A DNA stretch of 64,000 bases from Nonomuraea roseoviolacea subsp. carminata (GTDB lineage Bacteria; Actinomycetota; Actinomycetes; Streptosporangiales; Streptosporangiaceae), in the NCBI RefSeq assembly GCF_024172185.1, contig NZ_JAMZEC010000001.1, positions 5,786,001 to 5,850,000 on the forward strand, given 5' to 3'. Of this stretch, positions 10,985 through 20,326 are shown in pieces. The position numbers and the translations under genes are program-made. Under the pieces are notes generated by a model. That model had not been told where the DNA came from. It saw only the letters and a list, made by a program, of their open reading frames with translations, and ran no database searches. The stretch's first letter is position 1, and the number at the start of each line of letters is the position of its first letter.

Positions 10985-12622
10985 ATGCGCTGGCACAAGC
11001 GTCTGCTCGTCGCCGGAGTCGCCGGCGTCGTCGCCATGACAGCGTCCGCGTGCGCGGGCGGCCAGGTGCGCGGCGCCGGCCGGACCCCGCAGCCGAGCAC
11101 CGATACCAGTACCGGCACCAGCACCGGCGCCGCCGAGGCGCCGGCCGCCAAGGCGAACGACGCCACCTTCGTCTACGCCCCCAACCTGGACGTGGTCACC
11201 GACTGGGACCCGGCGAGCTCGTACTCCAACGAGATCATCGCCATGTCCAACATCTACGAGGGCCTGACCCGCTACGACGCCGGGGCGCGCAAGCCGATGC
11301 CGCGCCTGGCCACGGAGTGGTCCTCGGCGGCCGGCGGCAAGGAGTGGACGTTCAAGCTGCGGCAGGGCGTGAAGTTCCACACCGGCGCGCCCCTCGACGC
11401 CGAGGCGGCCAAGAAGGCCATCGAGCGCACCATGAAGCTCAACGCCGGTGCCGCCTACATCTGGGGCGCGGTCAAGACGATCGAGGCGGTGGACGCCTCG
11501 ACGCTGAAGTTCACGCTCAAGTACGCCGCCCCGCTCGACCTCGTCGCCTCCTCCGGCTACGCCGCCTACATCTACGACACGGCCGCCGCCGACAAGCTCA
11601 AGGACGGCGAGAGCGACGCCGGGACCGGCCCGTACACGATCGACACCTGGCAGAAGGGCAAGGAGACCGAGCTCACGCTCAAGGCGTTCGACGGCTACTG
11701 GGGCGGCTGGAAGCCCGAGCAGTACCGGAAGGTCGCCTTCCGCGTCACCCCGGAGATCACCACGGCGTGGCAGCTCCTGCAGAAGGGCGAGGTCAACTTC
11801 GTCCCGCGGCTCAACCCGCAGCTCTTCGCGCAGGCCGGCACGACCGAGGGCGTGCAGACCTCGCAGAAGCCGTCGTTCCAGAACCTGCTCGTGCTCTTCA
11901 ACACCGCGACCGGCCCCACCAAGGACGTCAAGGTCCGGCAGGCGCTCCAGCTCGCGATCGACTACGACGGCCTGGTGGCCGCGCTCAAGGGCGCCGGCAC
12001 GAAGGCGTCGGGCCTGGTGCCCGAGGGCCTGCTCGGCCACGTCCAGGGCATGGAGCCCAAGCAGGACCTGGCCCGGGCGGCGGAGCTGCTCAACGCCGCG
12101 GGCTACGGCCAGGACCTGGAGGAGCTCAAGCTCACGATGACGTACGCGCAGGGCGACGAGGACCAGAAGCTGCTGGTCACGCTGCTCAGCTCCACGCTCA
12201 AGAAGCTCAACGTCACCCTCCAGGCCAAGCCGATGGCCTGGAACGCCCAGTGGGACCTCGGCAAGAAGAAGGGCCAGGACATCTTCGTCATGTACTGGTA
12301 CCCGGACTACCCCGACGCCTACTCGTGGTTCCTCAACGTGTTCAAGAGCGCCGACAAGCCGCAGTTCAACCTGTCGTACCTGAAGAACGCGGAGATCGAC
12401 AAGGCCATCGACGCGCTGCCGCAGCTCTCGGCCACCGACGCGCTCGCCGCCGACCAGGCGTACGCCGACCTGCAGAAGAAGATCATCCAGGAGCAGGCCG
12501 CGGTGGCGGCCCCGTACGTGCAGACCTACCAGCGCGCGCTGTCGGCCACCGTGCAGGGCTACACGGACAACCCGGCCTACCCGAACGTGGTCTTCTTCTA
12601 CGACCTCAAGCCCGCCGGCTGA
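10985..12622 (+). CDS. Peptide-type ABC transporter substrate-binding lipoprotein
   Basis: 545 aa, SBP_bac_5 family. The lipoprotein signal peptide ends with the lipobox ASAC at residues 20-23, followed by a Thr/Ser-rich linker. Core blocks include WTFKLRQGVKFHTGAPLDAE, SGYAAYIYD and GPYTIDTWQKGKETELTLKA. The protein sits outside the membrane and delivers ligand to the permeases encoded next. It starts 25 bp after the hydantoinase gene behind AAAGGA. A close paralogue lies at 20490. The ligand is inferred to be a cyclic amide or dipeptide-like compound because of the upstream hydantoinase. Confidence 0.92.
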   Translation: MRWHKRLLVAGVAGVVAMTASACAGGQVRGAGRTPQPSTDTSTGTSTGAAEAPAAKANDATFVYAPNLDVVTDWDPASSYSNEIIAMSNIYEGLTRYDAGARKPMPRLATEWSSAAGGKEWTFKLRQGVKFHTGAPLDAEAAKKAIERTMKLNAGAAYIWGAVKTIEAVDASTLKFTLKYAAPLDLVASSGYAAYIYDTAAADKLKDGESDAGTGPYTIDTWQKGKETELTLKAFDGYWGGWKPEQYRKVAFRVTPEITTAWQLLQKGEVNFVPRLNPQLFAQAGTTEGVQTSQKPSFQNLLVLFNTATGPTKDVKVRQALQLAIDYDGLVAALKGAGTKASGLVPEGLLGHVQGMEPKQDLARAAELLNAAGYGQDLEELKLTMTYAQGDEDQKLLVTLLSSTLKKLNVTLQAKPMAWNAQWDLGKKKGQDIFVMYWYPDYPDAYSWFLNVFKSADKPQFNLSYLKNAEIDKAIDALPQLSATDALAADQAYADLQKKIIQEQAAVAAPYVQTYQRALSATVQGYTDNPAYPNVVFFYDLKPAG

Positions 12623-12625
12623 CCC

Positions 12626-13642
12626 GTGCCGCGCTACGTGGCCCGCCGGCTCGGCCAGGCGTTCCTGGTCGTGGCCGGCGTGGTCGTGCTCACCTTCGTC
12701 GTGACGCGGCTGCTGCCGGGCGACCCGGCGGTGGCGTTCGCCGGGCCGAAGGCGACGCCGCAGCAGCTCGCCGAGGCGCGGGCGCGCTTCGGCCTCGACG
12801 ACCCGCTGCCGGTCCAGCTCTGGAACTACGTCAGGGACCTCCTGACGGGCGACTGGGGCACCAGCCTGCGGACGCGCCGGCCGGTGCTGTCCGACCTGTA
12901 CCTGGCCTTCCCGGCCTCGCTGGAGCTGGTCGGGTCGGCGCTGCTGCTCGCCGTGCTCGCCGGGATCCCGGCGGGGGTGCTCGCCGCCCGCCACCGGACC
13001 CGGCTGCCCGACTTCGGGGTGCGGGTGGGCGGCATGCTGGCGGTCTCGGTGCCGGTGTTCTGGCTCGCGCTGGCGCTGCAGACGGTCTTCGCCGGCAACC
13101 TCGACTGGTTCCCGGTCGCGGGCGAGTACGACACGGCGCTGGACACCACCAGCCCGCTCACCCTCTGGACGAACATCACGCTCGTGGACGCGCTCATCAC
13201 CGGCAACTGGCCCATCCTCACCAGCACCCTGCGGCACCTGGTGCTGCCGGCGATCGTCGTGGCCGCGTACCCGACGGGCGTGATCGCCCAGATGACGCGG
13301 GCCGCGCTGATCGAGGAGGCCGGCCAGGACCACATCCGGCTGGAGCGGGCGCTGGGCTTCGGCGAGACGTCCATCCTGGTCAGGTTCGCGCTGCGGCCGG
13401 CGCTCAACCCGCTGCTGTCGCTGATCGCGCTGGTCTTCGCGTACGCGATCGTCAACGGGTTCCTCGTCGAGGCGGTGTTCAACTGGCCCGGGCTCGGCCG
13501 CTACGCCGTGGACGCCATCAGCTACTCCGACGTCCCGGCCATCGCCGGGGTCGCGCTGCTCGTCGCGCTGGTGTACGTGCTGGCCAACCTCGTCGTGGAC
13601 CTGCTCCAGGGCGTGGTGGACCCGAGGGCGAGACAGCGGTGA
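12626..13642 (+). CDS. ABC transporter permease, DppB type
   Basis: 338 aa with six predicted membrane spans. The N-terminus (VARRLGQAFLVVAGVVVLTF, TRLLPGDPAVAF) and the cytoplasmic EAA loop region around IEEAGQDHIRLERALGFGET are typical of DppB/OppB. It follows the binding protein by 3 bp and its stop overlaps the next permease start. It forms the heterodimeric channel with the product at 13639. Confidence 0.93.
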   Translation: MPRYVARRLGQAFLVVAGVVVLTFVVTRLLPGDPAVAFAGPKATPQQLAEARARFGLDDPLPVQLWNYVRDLLTGDWGTSLRTRRPVLSDLYLAFPASLELVGSALLLAVLAGIPAGVLAARHRTRLPDFGVRVGGMLAVSVPVFWLALALQTVFAGNLDWFPVAGEYDTALDTTSPLTLWTNITLVDALITGNWPILTSTLRHLVLPAIVVAAYPTGVIAQMTRAALIEEAGQDHIRLERALGFGETSILVRFALRPALNPLLSLIALVFAYAIVNGFLVEAVFNWPGLGRYAVDAISYSDVPAIAGVALLVALVYVLANLVVDLLQGVVDPRARQR

Positions 13643-14490
13643 CCGTCCTTCCCCTCAGCAGGCCCGTGCGGCGGCCGGGGCGGGTGGACCGGCTGGCGAT
13701 GCTCGGCGGCGCGCTCATCGTGCTCGTGGCGCTGTCGGCCGTGCTCGCGCCGTGGCTGGCCCCGTACGAGGAGAACACGCCGGACCCCCTCCACAGCCTC
13801 GACCCGCCGAGCGGCGCGCACTGGTTCGGCACCGACCTCGCCGGCCGGGACGTGCTCACCCAGATCCTCTACGGCGGGCGGACCTCGCTGACCATCGTCG
13901 TCGCCGTGCTGACCGTCTCGTCGGTGATCGGGGTGACGCTGGGCGTCGTGGCCGGGTACGCGGGCGGCCCGGTCCGCGACGTGATCATGCGGATCACGGA
14001 CGTGTTCCTCGCCTTCCCGGCGCTGCTGCTGTCGCTGGCCCTCGCGGTCGTGCTCGGGCCGAGCGTCACCACGGCGATCGTGGCCATCGCCGCCACCTGG
14101 TGGCCCTGGTACGCGCGGCTGGCCGCCTCCGTCGCCGCCTCGGTCGCCACCCGCCCGTACGTGGACGCCGCCCGCTGCCTGGGCGTGCCGGCGCCGCTCG
14201 TCGTGCTGCGGCACGTGCTGCCGAACTCCCTCACCCCCGTCCTGGTCCAGGTCTCGCTGGACGCGGGCGGCGTCATCCTCACCGCCGCCGCCCTGTCCTA
14301 CCTGGGGCTCGGGGCGCGGGAGCCGGTGGCCGAGTGGGGGCTGATGGTGCAGCAGGGCCAGACGTACTTCACCACCAACTGGTGGGTCGTCACGTTCCCG
14401 GGGCTGGCGATCCTCGTGACGGCGTTCGCCTTCAACCTGCTGGGTGAGGGGCTGCGCGCGGCCCTGGATCCGCGAAGGGTGATCAAGTGA
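13639..14490 (+). CDS. ABC transporter permease, DppC type
   Basis: 283 aa starting at a GTG that overlaps the upstream TGA. The N-terminal cytoplasmic stretch and first span precede DPPSGAHWFGTDLAGRDVLT, a signature of DppC/OppC, and the EAA loop ATRPYVDAARCLGVPAPLVV is clear. Six membrane spans are expected. The partner is DppB at 12626. Confidence 0.93.
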   Translation: MTVLPLSRPVRRPGRVDRLAMLGGALIVLVALSAVLAPWLAPYEENTPDPLHSLDPPSGAHWFGTDLAGRDVLTQILYGGRTSLTIVVAVLTVSSVIGVTLGVVAGYAGGPVRDVIMRITDVFLAFPALLLSLALAVVLGPSVTTAIVAIAATWWPWYARLAASVAASVATRPYVDAARCLGVPAPLVVLRHVLPNSLTPVLVQVSLDAGGVILTAAALSYLGLGAREPVAEWGLMVQQGQTYFTTNWWVVTFPGLAILVTAFAFNLLGEGLRAALDPRRVIK

Positions 14491-15224
14491 TCGAGGTGCG
14501 GGACCTGCGGGTCAGGTACGGCACGCGCACCGTCGCCCACGTGCCGGAGCTGGACGTCGGGGCGGGGGAGTGCGTGGCCGTGGTGGGGGAGAGCGGGTCG
14601 GGGAAGTCCACGACGCTGATGGCGCTGCTCGGGCTGACCGAGGGCGCCGAGGTGTCCGGGTACGTCCGGGTCTGCGGGGTGGACGTGCTCACCGCCCCGG
14701 CGCGCCGGCTGCGGGAGATCCGGGGCGCCCGGGTGGCGCTCGTCATGCAGTCGCCGGAGGCCGCGCTCAGCCCCACCACGCGCCTGGGCGTCCTCATGCG
14801 GCGCGCGCTCGTCCTGCACGGCGTGGACGCGGGCGAGCGGGCCATGGCCGAGGCCGTCGAGGCCGTGCTGCTGGACCCGGCGATCCTGCGCCGCTACCCG
14901 CACGAGGTGTCGGGCGGGCAGGCGCAGCGGTTCGCGATCGCGCTGGCGCTGGCGCTGGGGGCCGAGGTGGTGCTGGCCGACGAGCCGACCAGCGCGCTGG
15001 ACGTGACCGTGCAGGCCGAGGTGGTCGGCGTGCTGCGGCGGCTGCGCGCGGAGCGTGGGCTGGCGCTGCTGCTGGTCTCGCACGACCTGGCGCTGGTCTC
15101 CACGATCGCCGACCGGGTGCTGGTCATGAAGGACGGCGAGGTGGTGGAGAGCGGCCCGGCGGCCCGGGTGCTGGCCGAGCCCTCGCATCCGTACACGCGC
15201 GAGCTGCTGGAGGCACTGCCATGA
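14487..15224 (+). CDS. ABC transporter ATP-binding protein, DppD type
   Basis: 245 aa. Walker A is VVGESGSGKSTTLMAL, the signature motif is HEVSGGQAQRF, Walker B is VVLADEPTSALDVTV and the H-loop is LLLVSHDLALV. It lacks the C-terminal Cys-rich extension that its partner carries, so it is shorter than most DppD proteins. It starts at a GTG overlapping the DppC stop. Confidence 0.92.
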   Translation: MIEVRDLRVRYGTRTVAHVPELDVGAGECVAVVGESGSGKSTTLMALLGLTEGAEVSGYVRVCGVDVLTAPARRLREIRGARVALVMQSPEAALSPTTRLGVLMRRALVLHGVDAGERAMAEAVEAVLLDPAILRRYPHEVSGGQAQRFAIALALALGAEVVLADEPTSALDVTVQAEVVGVLRRLRAERGLALLLVSHDLALVSTIADRVLVMKDGEVVESGPAARVLAEPSHPYTRELLEALP

Positions 15225-16105
15225 CCGTTCAGGCGCCGGTGCTGCGAGCCGAGCGGGTCACGCTCGGGTACGGCCGCACGGCCGTCGTCCACGACGTCAG
15301 CCTGGACGTCACCGAGGGCGGGGTGGGGCTGATCGGGGAGAGCGGGTCGGGCAAGACGACGCTGGCGCGCGCGTTCCTGGGCCTGCTCGCCCCGATGTCG
15401 GGAGCGATCTGGTACGGCGACCAAAACCTGAAAAAAGCGGATATGAGGCGCTTCAGGCGGGACGTCCAGCCGGTGTTCCAGGCCGAGGCCCTCGACCCCC
15501 GCATGACCGCCGGCGCCTCGGTCGCCGAGGCGCTGCCCCGCCGGGAGCGCGACCGCGTGCCCGCCCTGCTGGAGAAGGTCGGCCTGCCCGCCGAGGTGGC
15601 CGGCCGCAGGCCGCACCAGCTCTCCGGCGGCCAGCGCCAGCGCGTGGTGATCGCCCGCGCCCTGGCCGTCTCGCCCCGCCTGCTCATCCTCGACGAGCCG
15701 ACCAGCGCCCTCGACGTGACCGTGCAGGCGCGCATCCTCGACCTGCTGGCCGGGCTCGGCACCGAGCGGCTGCTCATCACCCACAACCTCGCCGTGGTGG
15801 CCCGGCTCTGCCGCACCGCGCACGTGCTGTTCGCCGGCCGGGTCGTCGAGTCGGGGCCCACGGCCGAGCTGCTGGCCCGGCCCGCCCATCCGTACACGCT
15901 GGCCCTGCGCGACGCCGTGCCGAGGCTCGGCGGCGAGCCGCCCCCCGCGCGGGGGCGCACCGAGGCGCGACCGGCCGCGACCGGGTGCCCGTTCCGGCTG
16001 CGCTGCCCCATGGCCGTGGCCGCCTGCGAGCGGGCGCCCGAGCCGCGGGAGGTGGGGGAGGGGCGGCGGGCGGCCTGTCACCGCGCCGAGGAGCTGCCGG
16101 CCTGA
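15221..16105 (+). CDS. ABC transporter ATP-binding protein, DppF type
   Basis: 294 aa. Walker A IGESGSGKTTLARAFL, signature HQLSGGQRQRVVIARAL, Walker B LLILDEPTSALDVTVQ, H-loop ITHNL. The C-terminal oligopeptide-transporter extension is present with the four-Cys pattern GCPFRLRCPMAV...C, known in Dpp/Opp ATPases to carry an iron-sulfur cluster. It ends the operon that begins with DUF917 or the RpiB-like gene. The stretch around 15420 is unusually AT-rich for the region. Confidence 0.92.
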   Translation: MTVQAPVLRAERVTLGYGRTAVVHDVSLDVTEGGVGLIGESGSGKTTLARAFLGLLAPMSGAIWYGDQNLKKADMRRFRRDVQPVFQAEALDPRMTAGASVAEALPRRERDRVPALLEKVGLPAEVAGRRPHQLSGGQRQRVVIARALAVSPRLLILDEPTSALDVTVQARILDLLAGLGTERLLITHNLAVVARLCRTAHVLFAGRVVESGPTAELLARPAHPYTLALRDAVPRLGGEPPPARGRTEARPAATGCPFRLRCPMAVAACERAPEPREVGEGRRAACHRAEELPA

Positions 16106-16117
16106 CCCGCCTGCCCG

Positions 16118-16606
16118 TCACCGCCGGGCCGCGGGCGCGGTGGGCTCCTCCTCCCGCAGCCGTACGTACACGTCCTCCGAGAGCCGCGAGATCAGCCGCG
16201 CCAGCTCGGCGCGGTCGGCCTCCGGCCAGTCGGCGAGCGCGTCGGTGAACCAGTCGAGGGTGACCTGGCGGCAGCTCTCTGCGGCCTTGACCCCGGCGGG
16301 CGTGAGCGCGATCCGCCAGGCCCGGCCGTCGTCGGGGTCGCGCACCCGCTCCAGCAGCCCGCGCTTCTCCAGCGCGGACACGTGCCGCGTCACGTGTGGG
16401 CTCTCCACCTGGAGCCCCTCGGCGATCGCGCCGATGCGGCGCGGCTCGCCCGCGTCCAGCAGGTAGGCGATGACCTGCACGTCCGGCCGGTCCAGACGCA
16501 CGCCGGCGGCCGCGGTCAGCCGCTCGTGCGTCTTGGCGCGGTTGAGCGAGGTCACCAGCCGCCGGAACGACGCCACGGTCGTCTGCAGGTCTGTGTCCTT
16601 CGACAT
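16118..16606 (-). CDS. MarR-family transcriptional regulator
   Basis: 162 aa. Winged helix: GAIAEGLQVESPHVTRHVSA (recognition helix), LEKRGLLERVRDPDDGRAWR (wing with the DxR motif), then a long C-terminal dimerisation helix. It is divergent from the MFS transporter at 16677 with 70 bp between them, which hold two near-identical operator repeats. It most likely represses the pump and itself, released by a pump substrate. Confidence 0.9.
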   Translation of the reverse strand: MSKDTDLQTTVASFRRLVTSLNRAKTHERLTAAAGVRLDRPDVQVIAYLLDAGEPRRIGAIAEGLQVESPHVTRHVSALEKRGLLERVRDPDDGRAWRIALTPAGVKAAESCRQVTLDWFTDALADWPEADRAELARLISRLSEDVYVRLREEEPTAPAARR

Positions 16607-16607
16607 T

Positions 16608-16661
16608 TTACTTACCTAACTTACGTATGTATGATCGCTCCTCGGTTACTTACCTAAGTTA
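16608..16661. promoter_or_regulatory. Two direct copies of TTACTTACCTAASTTA (MarR operators)
   Basis: TTACTTACCTAACTTA at 16608-16623 and TTACTTACCTAAGTTA at 16646-16661 differ at one base. Their centres are 38 bp apart. The second copy contains the palindrome ACTTA-CC-TAAGT. They fill the intergenic space between the divergent marR and MFS genes and cover both likely promoters. Confidence 0.75.
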
Positions 16662-16676
16662 TCCAAAGGAGCCCTC

Positions 16677-18083
16677 ATGGCGACACTCGCCGCACCCCCG
16701 ACCCCGGGGGAGACCACCGCGCGCAACCCGTGGCCCGCCGTGGTCTCGCTGGCCTTCGCGGCGTCCATCGCCGCGCTGCAGAACACCGCCGTCGTCCCGT
16801 TGCTGCCCGTGCTCCAGCGCGAGCTGCACGCCTCCCTGGCGGCCGTGAGCTGGACGTTGACGATCAGCCTGCTGGTGAGCGCGGTGGCCACGCCGTTGCT
16901 GTCCAGGTTCGGCGACATGTACGGCAGGCGGCCGATGATCCTCGGCGCGATCGCCCTGCTGGTGGCCGGGTCGGTGCTGGGAGCGCTGGCCACCTCGCTG
17001 CCCTGGCTGATCGTGGCCAGGATCCTCCAGGGCTCCGTGGCCGCGCTGGTGCCGCTGTCGATCGGGGTGGTGCGCGAGTCGTTGCCGCCGCGGCAGCTCG
17101 CCACCGGCATCGGCGTGCTGAGCGCCACCATGGGCTTCGGCAGCGGCGGCGGCATGATCCTGGCCGGGCTCGTGGCCGGCGACTACCACATGCTGTTCTG
17201 GGTGACGGGCGCGATCGCCGTGGTCGCCGGGGCGCTGGTGGCGCTCCTGGTGCGCGACCGCGCCCCCTCCGGCGGTGGGCGCCCCGACCTGCTCGGCGCC
17301 ACGCTGCTGGCCGTGTGGCTGGTCGCGCTGCTGCTCGGCATCAGCCAGGGCGGCTCGTGGGGCTGGACCTCGCCGCGCGTGCTCGGGCTGTTCGCCGTCG
17401 CGCTGGTGACCGCCCTCACCTGGGTGGCCGTCGAGCGGCGCGTACGCGAGCCGCTGGTGGACATGGCGATGCTGGCCCAGCGCGGCACGGTCGGCGCGAC
17501 CGTCGCCTCCACGCTGCTCGGCTTCTCGTTCTTCACCCTCATGACCGGCATCTCCGGCTTCACCCAGGCCCCCGGCGTCGGCTTCGGCGCCTCCACCCTG
17601 CAGGTCGGCCTCTACCTGCTGCCCAGCACGCTGTTCATGCTGGTGATCTCGCTGTTCGCCGGCCGCTTCATGCGCCGCTTCTCGGCCTCGTCGATGGTCT
17701 CCGCCGGCTCGGCGGCCGTGGCCGTGGCCGGGCTGTGGATGGCCGTGCGGCACGGCGCCCCCGCGGACGTCTATGTGGCCACCTCGCTGCTCGGTGTGGG
17801 GCTCGGCGTCGGCTACGCCGCCCTGGGCACGATGGCCGTGGAGCACGTGGACCCGGCGAAGACGGCCGCGGCGGCCGGGGTGAACGCGCTGGTGCGGATC
17901 GTCGGCGGCAGCACCGCGGGCGCGGTCATCGCCGCGATCCTGGGCGCGCTGCCCGGCGAGCACGGCTATCAGTGGGTGTTCGCCACCGCCGCCGCGGGGA
18001 GCCTGGTGGCGGCGGTCTTCGCGGCCGTGTTCGGCCGGCTCAACCGCCGGGGCACCAGGGTCACAGCGCCCGCAGGCCGTTGA
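16677..18083 (+). CDS. MFS drug-efflux transporter, DHA2 type
   Basis: 468 aa with about 14 membrane spans. FGDMYGRRPMILGAIAL matches the conserved loop 2-3 motif and LIVARILQGSVAALVPLSIG motif B. Proton-coupled exporters of this subfamily expel drugs or endogenous metabolites. It starts behind AAAGGAG and is divergent from marR. Its 3' end overlaps the convergent DUF742 gene by 23 bp. Confidence 0.9.
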   Translation: MATLAAPPTPGETTARNPWPAVVSLAFAASIAALQNTAVVPLLPVLQRELHASLAAVSWTLTISLLVSAVATPLLSRFGDMYGRRPMILGAIALLVAGSVLGALATSLPWLIVARILQGSVAALVPLSIGVVRESLPPRQLATGIGVLSATMGFGSGGGMILAGLVAGDYHMLFWVTGAIAVVAGALVALLVRDRAPSGGGRPDLLGATLLAVWLVALLLGISQGGSWGWTSPRVLGLFAVALVTALTWVAVERRVREPLVDMAMLAQRGTVGATVASTLLGFSFFTLMTGISGFTQAPGVGFGASTLQVGLYLLPSTLFMLVISLFAGRFMRRFSASSMVSAGSAAVAVAGLWMAVRHGAPADVYVATSLLGVGLGVGYAALGTMAVEHVDPAKTAAAAGVNALVRIVGGSTAGAVIAAILGALPGEHGYQWVFATAAAGSLVAAVFAAVFGRLNRRGTRVTAPAGR

Positions 18084-18417
18084 TGACCTCCAGCAGCACG
18101 CTGGCGTCCGGCGCGGGAGGCGGGTGCTCGACCTGCACGAGCTGCTGCGCGTGCAGATCGCCCACCAGGACGCGCACCACGCCGATGGGCAGGCCCAGCT
18201 CGGCCGCCACGTCCACGAGGCGGGTCGGCGTGGTGCACTTCTGCATGATGATCAGATGCTCGGGCCCGAGCCCGACGGGCGGGGTCAGGCCGCCGGCCGT
18301 GATGATGACCGCGATGAGGTCGATGGCCTCGCTCGCGGGCACGGTGCGGCCCTTGGTCAGCAGGTAGGCCGGGACGATCGGACCCGCGTCCTCGTCCAGC
18401 CAGCGCTCGTCACTCAC
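18061..18417 (-). CDS. DUF742 protein (conservon CvnC-like)
   Basis: 118 aa, single DUF742 domain: RTVPASEAIDLIAVIITAGG, GLGPEHLIIMQKC, RLVDVAAELGLPIGVVRVLV and a Leu-rich C-terminus. In actinomycete conservons this is the third of four genes (sensor kinase, roadblock/LC7 protein, DUF742, small GTPase). Here it overlaps the kinase stop by 8 bp, so the roadblock gene is missing between them, and no GTPase follows because the convergent MFS gene begins immediately. Confidence 0.88.
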   Translation of the reverse strand: MSDERWLDEDAGPIVPAYLLTKGRTVPASEAIDLIAVIITAGGLTPPVGLGPEHLIIMQKCTTPTRLVDVAAELGLPIGVVRVLVGDLHAQQLVQVEHPPPAPDASVLLEVINGLRAL

Positions 18418-20326
18418 CCTGCACCACCCGGATGGTACGAGCGCCTTCCTTGGCGGGTTCCTTGTCCGTGGCGCGCTCCTCCGGCTCGGCCGGCGGGTCG
18501 CTCACGTGTTCTGCCGGGATCAGCACGATGGCGGTGGTCCCTCCATATGGTGAACCGCGCAACGTCACGCGGATGTCATGCCTGGCGGCCAGGCGGGAAA
18601 CGACGAAGAGGCCGAGCTGGTCGCTGTCGGCCAGGTCGAACTCGGGCGGGCTGGCGAGCCGCGCGTTGAGCTCGGCCATGACCTCCGGGGCGATGCCGAG
18701 ACCGCGGTCCTCCACCTCCAGGGCGAAGCCGCGGGCCGCCACCTCGCCGCGCACCTGGACCGGCGTGTGCGGAGGGGAGTAGACGGTGGCGTTCTCGATG
18801 AGCTCGGCGATCAGGTGGATCACGTCGCCGACGACCGGGCCCGCGAGGCGCTGGCCGGGCATCGGCTCGACGATGACCCGCTGGTAGTCCTCGACCTCCG
18901 CCGCGGCGCCGCGCACGACGTCGAGCAGCGGCACGGGCTTGCTCCAGCCGCGGCCCGGCGTGGCGCCGGACAGGATGATCAGGCCCTCCGCGTGACGGCG
19001 CATGCGGGTGGTCAGGTGGTCGAGGCGGAACAGGTCGTCCAGGGCCTCCGGCTCGGTGGCCCGGTGCTGCATGTCCTCCAGCTGGATGCGCTGGCGGTGG
19101 AGCAGGGTCTGGCTGCGCCGGGCCAGGTTGCGGAAGACGTGGCCGACGCCGTCGCGCAGCTGCGCCTGGCCCACCGCGGCCTCCACGGCCGTCTGCTGCA
19201 CCGTGGAGAACGCCTCGCCGACGTCGCCGATCTCGGTCGTGGTGCTGGTGACCGACAGCTCGGGCACCTCGACCTTCTCGCCGCGGCGCAGCTTCTCCAC
19301 GACCTGCGGCAGCCGTTCCCTGGAGACCTCCAGGGCGGCCAGGCGCAGCGCGGCCAGCTCGCGCGAGAGCCGGTTGCCCATCCGCAGCGAGAACCCGATC
19401 GACACGATCACCAGCACGAAGCAGGTGCCGGCCAGCAGGAACGCCCGCCGCAGGACCGCGTCGGCGACCGGTTCGGCCCGCCCGGACAGCAGGGAGCTGG
19501 CCTGGAGCTGGGCGTCCAGGAACGACTTGTTGAGCGTCTCGGTGGCGCTCAGCCAGCCCGCCGGAGTGCCGCCCGCGATGATCTGGTCCTCCATGATCCG
19601 CATCCGCTGGTACGCGGGGGAGGTGATCAGGGAGACCTGGGTGTCGCGCAGGCCCGGGTCCAGCTCGCCGAGGGCCTGGTCGAGCAGGAAGCGGCGGTTG
19701 CCGACGATCTGGGTGAACAGCCGCCGCTCGGCGGCCGTCGTCGGACCGGCGGCGAGGGCCTGCTCCCGGGTCAGCAGTTCCCGGGCGTAGGAGACGTCCA
19801 CGACGACGCGCGACTGCTCGTAGATCGGGATGTCGTCGATGAAGGCGACGTTGCGGTGCAGGCCGAACAGCGAGTCGGTGACCCCGTTGTACGTCTCGAT
19901 CACGTGCAGCCGGGCGGCCAGCCCCGCGTCGATCTCGCCCCGGATCGGCTCCAGCCGCCCGAGCTGGGCGAGGACCGCGTCCACCTGGGCGTGGATCTGC
20001 TCGGAGGTGTGCATCGAGGCGGCCGAGAGCTGCTTGAACCGCTCCCTGGCCGCGTCGGTGCGCGCGCGCTGCGCGACCAGCTCGGACTCGTTGGTGTTGC
20101 TCTTGACGCGCAGCAGCCGGGCCGAGGCCAGGCGCTCCCGCTGGAGCTCGGTGGTGAGCTGGTAGGCCGGCAGACGCAGGTTGGTCCAGAGCGTCTTGTA
20201 CTGCCGCAGTTCCAGGCTCTCGGTGGCGGTCACAGCGGTGATGACCCCCCACAACACCACCATCGAGGCGAGCGGAATCAGCAGCAGGCCGATGATCTTC
20301 ACGCGGATCGTGCGACTGCGGCCCAT
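18410..20326 (-). CDS. Sensor histidine kinase (conservon CvnA-like, nitrate/nitrite-sensor type)
   Basis: 638 aa. An N-terminal membrane span (VKIIGLLLIPLASMVVLWGV) is followed by a large extracytoplasmic helical sensor region of about 270 residues, a second span near residue 310, a HAMP-like segment and a C-terminal HATPase domain (GDVIHLIAELIENATVYSPP is the N box, VEDRGLGIAPEVM the G1 box). A canonical phosphorylated His with DHP fold is not obvious, as in other CvnA proteins. Start 20326 is chosen because GGAAGAGGTG precedes it. Translation overlaps DUF742. It is divergent from the lipoprotein gene at 20490. Confidence 0.88.
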   Translation of the reverse strand: MGRSRTIRVKIIGLLLIPLASMVVLWGVITAVTATESLELRQYKTLWTNLRLPAYQLTTELQRERLASARLLRVKSNTNESELVAQRARTDAARERFKQLSAASMHTSEQIHAQVDAVLAQLGRLEPIRGEIDAGLAARLHVIETYNGVTDSLFGLHRNVAFIDDIPIYEQSRVVVDVSYARELLTREQALAAGPTTAAERRLFTQIVGNRRFLLDQALGELDPGLRDTQVSLITSPAYQRMRIMEDQIIAGGTPAGWLSATETLNKSFLDAQLQASSLLSGRAEPVADAVLRRAFLLAGTCFVLVIVSIGFSLRMGNRLSRELAALRLAALEVSRERLPQVVEKLRRGEKVEVPELSVTSTTTEIGDVGEAFSTVQQTAVEAAVGQAQLRDGVGHVFRNLARRSQTLLHRQRIQLEDMQHRATEPEALDDLFRLDHLTTRMRRHAEGLIILSGATPGRGWSKPVPLLDVVRGAAAEVEDYQRVIVEPMPGQRLAGPVVGDVIHLIAELIENATVYSPPHTPVQVRGEVAARGFALEVEDRGLGIAPEVMAELNARLASPPEFDLADSDQLGLFVVSRLAARHDIRVTLRGSPYGGTTAIVLIPAEHVSDPPAEPEERATDKEPAKEGARTIRVVQGE

